From: Candidatus Hydrogenedentota bacterium
Lineage (GTDB): Bacteria; Hydrogenedentota; Hydrogenedentia; Hydrogenedentales; GCA-2746185
Assembly (NCBI GenBank): GCA_030123645.1
Contig: JASJYE010000147.1
Location: 1 to 6,501 of the forward strand
Reading direction: 5' to 3'
Length of the DNA stretch: 6,501 nucleotides
The notes below the pieces were generated by a model that saw only the letters and a list, made by a program, of their open reading frames with translations, was not told where the DNA came from and did not search any database. Each line of letters opens with the position of its first letter. Position 1 is the first letter of the stretch. Both the position numbers and the translations under genes were made by a program. Positions 4,847-6,501 of the stretch are shown piece after piece.

Positions 4847-6501
4847 ATGGCAATTATCAAGCGCGGTCGAGTAAAACGTCTTGTCCTCGATATCGGTACC
4901 AGCGCCATACGCATCTGCGAGTTGGTTCCTACCAAGGCCGGATTCCAATTGACGCACTACTACCAGCGCGAACTTAACATCGATCCCGCCATGGAAGAGG
5001 AAGACAAAGCGGAACGACGCCACGAGGTGCTTCGGGAGCTTCTCAAAGAGGCGAAAATTCGCACCAAGAAGACCATCATCGCAGTTCCCGGCCAGTCCGT
5101 CTTCACCAGGAACCGCCCGCTACCCCCCGTCCCTGAGTACAAAGTCACGCAGATCGTGAAGTACGAAATCCAGCAGCAGATCCCATTTTCGCTCGATCAG
5201 ATCGCGCTCGACTACCAGGTGCTGGCCCGAACCGAGGCAGGCGGCTACGACGTCATGATGGCCGCGATCAAGGTCGACGTGGTCGAGAAGCATCTCGAGA
5301 TCCTGCGGAAAACCAGGCGAAGGATCGACGTGGTTGACGTTTCGCCCATCGCCGCTTACAACTGGTTGAGGCATACGGGCGAGTTCGGCGAAGATGGGCA
5401 GTGCGTCGCTTTGCTCGACATGGGGGCGACCACAACCGATATCGTCATCCAAAAAGACGGCCAGTTTAAGTTCACGCGAAGTCTTCACGTCGGCGGCAAC
5501 GACATTACCACGGCGATAGCGGCGAACTTCAACATGAGTTTTGAGGACGCTGAACGCCTCAAGCGTGAGAAGGGCTTCGCGCCGACGGGCGATGCTAAGA
5601 GAGACGGGCGGGGCGGAGAGGTGATCGGCCACGTGCTCGAGCGCCTTGTTGGAGAGGTGAACCGCTCCTTCGCCTACTTCCGGTCTCAACCGGGAGGCGG
5701 TCCCGTCACCCGTGTAATTGTTACCGGGGGCGGCGCCTGCCTGAAGAACATCATTCCCTTCCTGCAGAGCCAATTGCACATCGACGTGCGTATTGCGCAG
5801 CCCCTTGCGGGAATCGCGGTGTCGCCAAAGGCCAATGAAGCCAGCGAGCACCCGGAGCAAGCCTGCGTGGTGCTTGGACTCGCGCTGAGATGCTGCCAAA
5901 ACGTTCCGATTCAGATTAATCTCATCCCACCGCGCGTGCTCGAAGTCGCCCGGCGAAAAGAGCAAGTCTTCTATTGGGTGTTGTCTTTGGTCACGTTCTA
6001 TTTGATACTTGCTTCCATTATTCCCGTTACCGCCGCCAAGGATGAAGAGGTTCAAGCACAAATCAAGCAGCTCAGGAGCGTCCTCGCACAATATGACGCC
6101 GAGTTGATCGACAAGCCCGAAGCGACCTCGGAGTTCGAAGACATCTTTGCAGGCGTGAAGTCCGACATCGAAAGCTACCAGCAGGATGTCACCGATCTCG
6201 ACAATCTGCGTTTGCATAGAAATTTCTTCCTTCCCTATATCCAGGCCATTAATGACGCCCGTCCTCTGGGCGGCGGCATCGCCTTAAGTTCCATTGAAAC
6301 CGTCGTTATCGGCGGCGCGGAGAACACGGGCGCCAAAGCGCGGGCAAAAGCCGCCGGTGAAGTCTTCGACGAAGAGGCAAATACACCGCTCGGGCAGGCG
6401 CAATTCCCCGGCGGCTTAGGCGGCCCCGGCGGCCCTGGCGGCTTTCGCGGGCCGGGCGGCCCTGGCGGGCCTGGCGGCTTTGGCGGGCCGGGCGGCCCTG
6501 G
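4847..6501 (+). CDS. pilM: Type IV pilus PilM fused to a PilN-like membrane segment, 3' end outside window
   Basis: The frame is open from the ATG at 4847 to the window edge (551 full codons). AAAGGG lies 9 nt upstream of the ATG, and an in-frame TAA at 4784-4786 limits extension. Residues 1 to about 352 match PilM, the actin/FtsA-like cytoplasmic ATPase-fold protein of the type IV pilus inner-membrane platform. Evidence is the phosphate-1 motif LDIGTS (14-19), a 'VPGQSVFTR...IPFSLDQIALDYQVL' 1C-type subdomain, the phosphate-2 motif LDMGATTTD (190-198) and the adenosine motif VTGGGA (292-297). With no stop, residues 357-362 read INLIPP, the PilN N-terminal motif that normally docks into PilM. 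A membrane helix at 374-397 and a coiled-coil-like charged region at about 398-455 follow, then a short beta-rich stretch (NFFLPYIQAIND...IALSSIETVVI) as in PilN. From 520 the sequence becomes Gly/Pro-rich. The architecture parallels GspL of type II secretion. The PilM assignment is very strong, and the PilN part is supported by motif and topology. Confidence 0.93.
   Translation, partial: MAIIKRGRVKRLVLDIGTSAIRICELVPTKAGFQLTHYYQRELNIDPAMEEEDKAERRHEVLRELLKEAKIRTKKTIIAVPGQSVFTRNRPLPPVPEYKVTQIVKYEIQQQIPFSLDQIALDYQVLARTEAGGYDVMMAAIKVDVVEKHLEILRKTRRRIDVVDVSPIAAYNWLRHTGEFGEDGQCVALLDMGATTTDIVIQKDGQFKFTRSLHVGGNDITTAIAANFNMSFEDAERLKREKGFAPTGDAKRDGRGGEVIGHVLERLVGEVNRSFAYFRSQPGGGPVTRVIVTGGGACLKNIIPFLQSQLHIDVRIAQPLAGIAVSPKANEASEHPEQACVVLGLALRCCQNVPIQINLIPPRVLEVARRKEQVFYWVLSLVTFYLILASIIPVTAAKDEEVQAQIKQLRSVLAQYDAELIDKPEATSEFEDIFAGVKSDIESYQQDVTDLDNLRLHRNFFLPYIQAINDARPLGGGIALSSIETVVIGGAENTGAKARAKAAGEVFDEEANTPLGQAQFPGGLGGPGGPGGFRGPGGPGGPGGFGGPGGP
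5915..6310 (+). other. PilN-like portion of the fusion (INLIP motif, membrane helix, coiled coil)
   Basis: PilN normally starts with a short cytoplasmic I-N-L-L-P motif, a single membrane helix, a coiled coil and a periplasmic ferredoxin-like fold. The same order is seen here as residues 357-362, 374-397 and 398-455, followed by the start of a beta-rich stretch. The linker from the PilM core is only a few residues (CQNVPIQ). If the fusion is real, the docking peptide is tethered in cis rather than supplied by a separate protein. Confidence 0.8.
6407..6501 (+). repeat. Gly/Pro-rich low-complexity tract with 36-bp tandem period
   Basis: Repeated GGPGG and GGF units are encoded by GGCGGCCCTGGC-like DNA. 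The 36-bp unit at 6434-6469 is repeated from 6470 to the window end with a single mismatch (CGC to GGC, Arg to Gly) over the 32 overlapping bases. An older, more diverged copy covers 6407-6433. The tract lies on the predicted periplasmic side of the PilN-like part and is expected to be disordered. Its true length is unknown because the window ends within it. Confidence 0.9.

Noticed and set aside
5120..6217. Long open frame on the - strand (365 codons)
   Set aside because: It is antisense to the PilM/PilN coding frame, whose motifs are unmistakable. It shows no domain of its own and is the mirror of GC-biased codon use on the + strand.

Overview
This looks like a stretch of chromosome from a GC-rich, Gram-negative-type bacterium. 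All three genes supported here lie on the + strand and encode envelope or surface proteins. Several traits fit lineages such as the Planctomycetes/PVC group or candidate phyla like Hydrogenedentota or Sumerlaeota: a PEGA-plus-SUMF1 lipoprotein, a type IV pilus PilM joined to a PilN-like part, Gly/Pro-rich tracts, and an intergenic inverted repeat built from ACAGGAT units. That placement is inference from style only; no marker gene in the window settles it.

Layout: (1) The left edge to 2627 is the 3' part of a large, cysteine-free, all-beta secreted protein. It has an IPT/TIG domain followed by Ig/FN3-like modules, and its start lies outside the window. (2) 2628-3164 is a 537-bp intergenic region holding a perfect 17-bp inverted repeat (2761-2831) and no convincing gene. 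(3) 3165-4559 is a 464-residue lipoprotein with three tandem PEGA domains and a formylglycine-generating-enzyme-like (SUMF1) domain that lacks the catalytic cysteine pair. (4) 4560-4846 is an AT-rich control region with the best promoter in the window (TTGACA, 17 bp, TACAAT). A perfect 9-bp dyad runs into its -35 box, and a leader of about 146 nt with a GC-rich hairpin follows. (5) 4847 to the right edge is an open, truncated gene encoding PilM (cytoplasmic actin-like ATPase fold). It is continued in frame by a PilN-like segment (INLIP motif, membrane helix, coiled coil) and then a Gly/Pro-rich low-complexity tract in which the window ends.

How they may work together: the fusion would be an inner-membrane platform protein of a type IV pilus or type II secretion-like machine, and its architecture parallels GspL. 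The two upstream genes encode an exported beta-sandwich protein and a membrane-anchored lipoprotein. They could be surface cargo or partners, or simply neighbours; the strong separate promoter before the pilus gene argues for independent transcription. I see no tRNA, rRNA, CRISPR array, transposase or complete mobile element.
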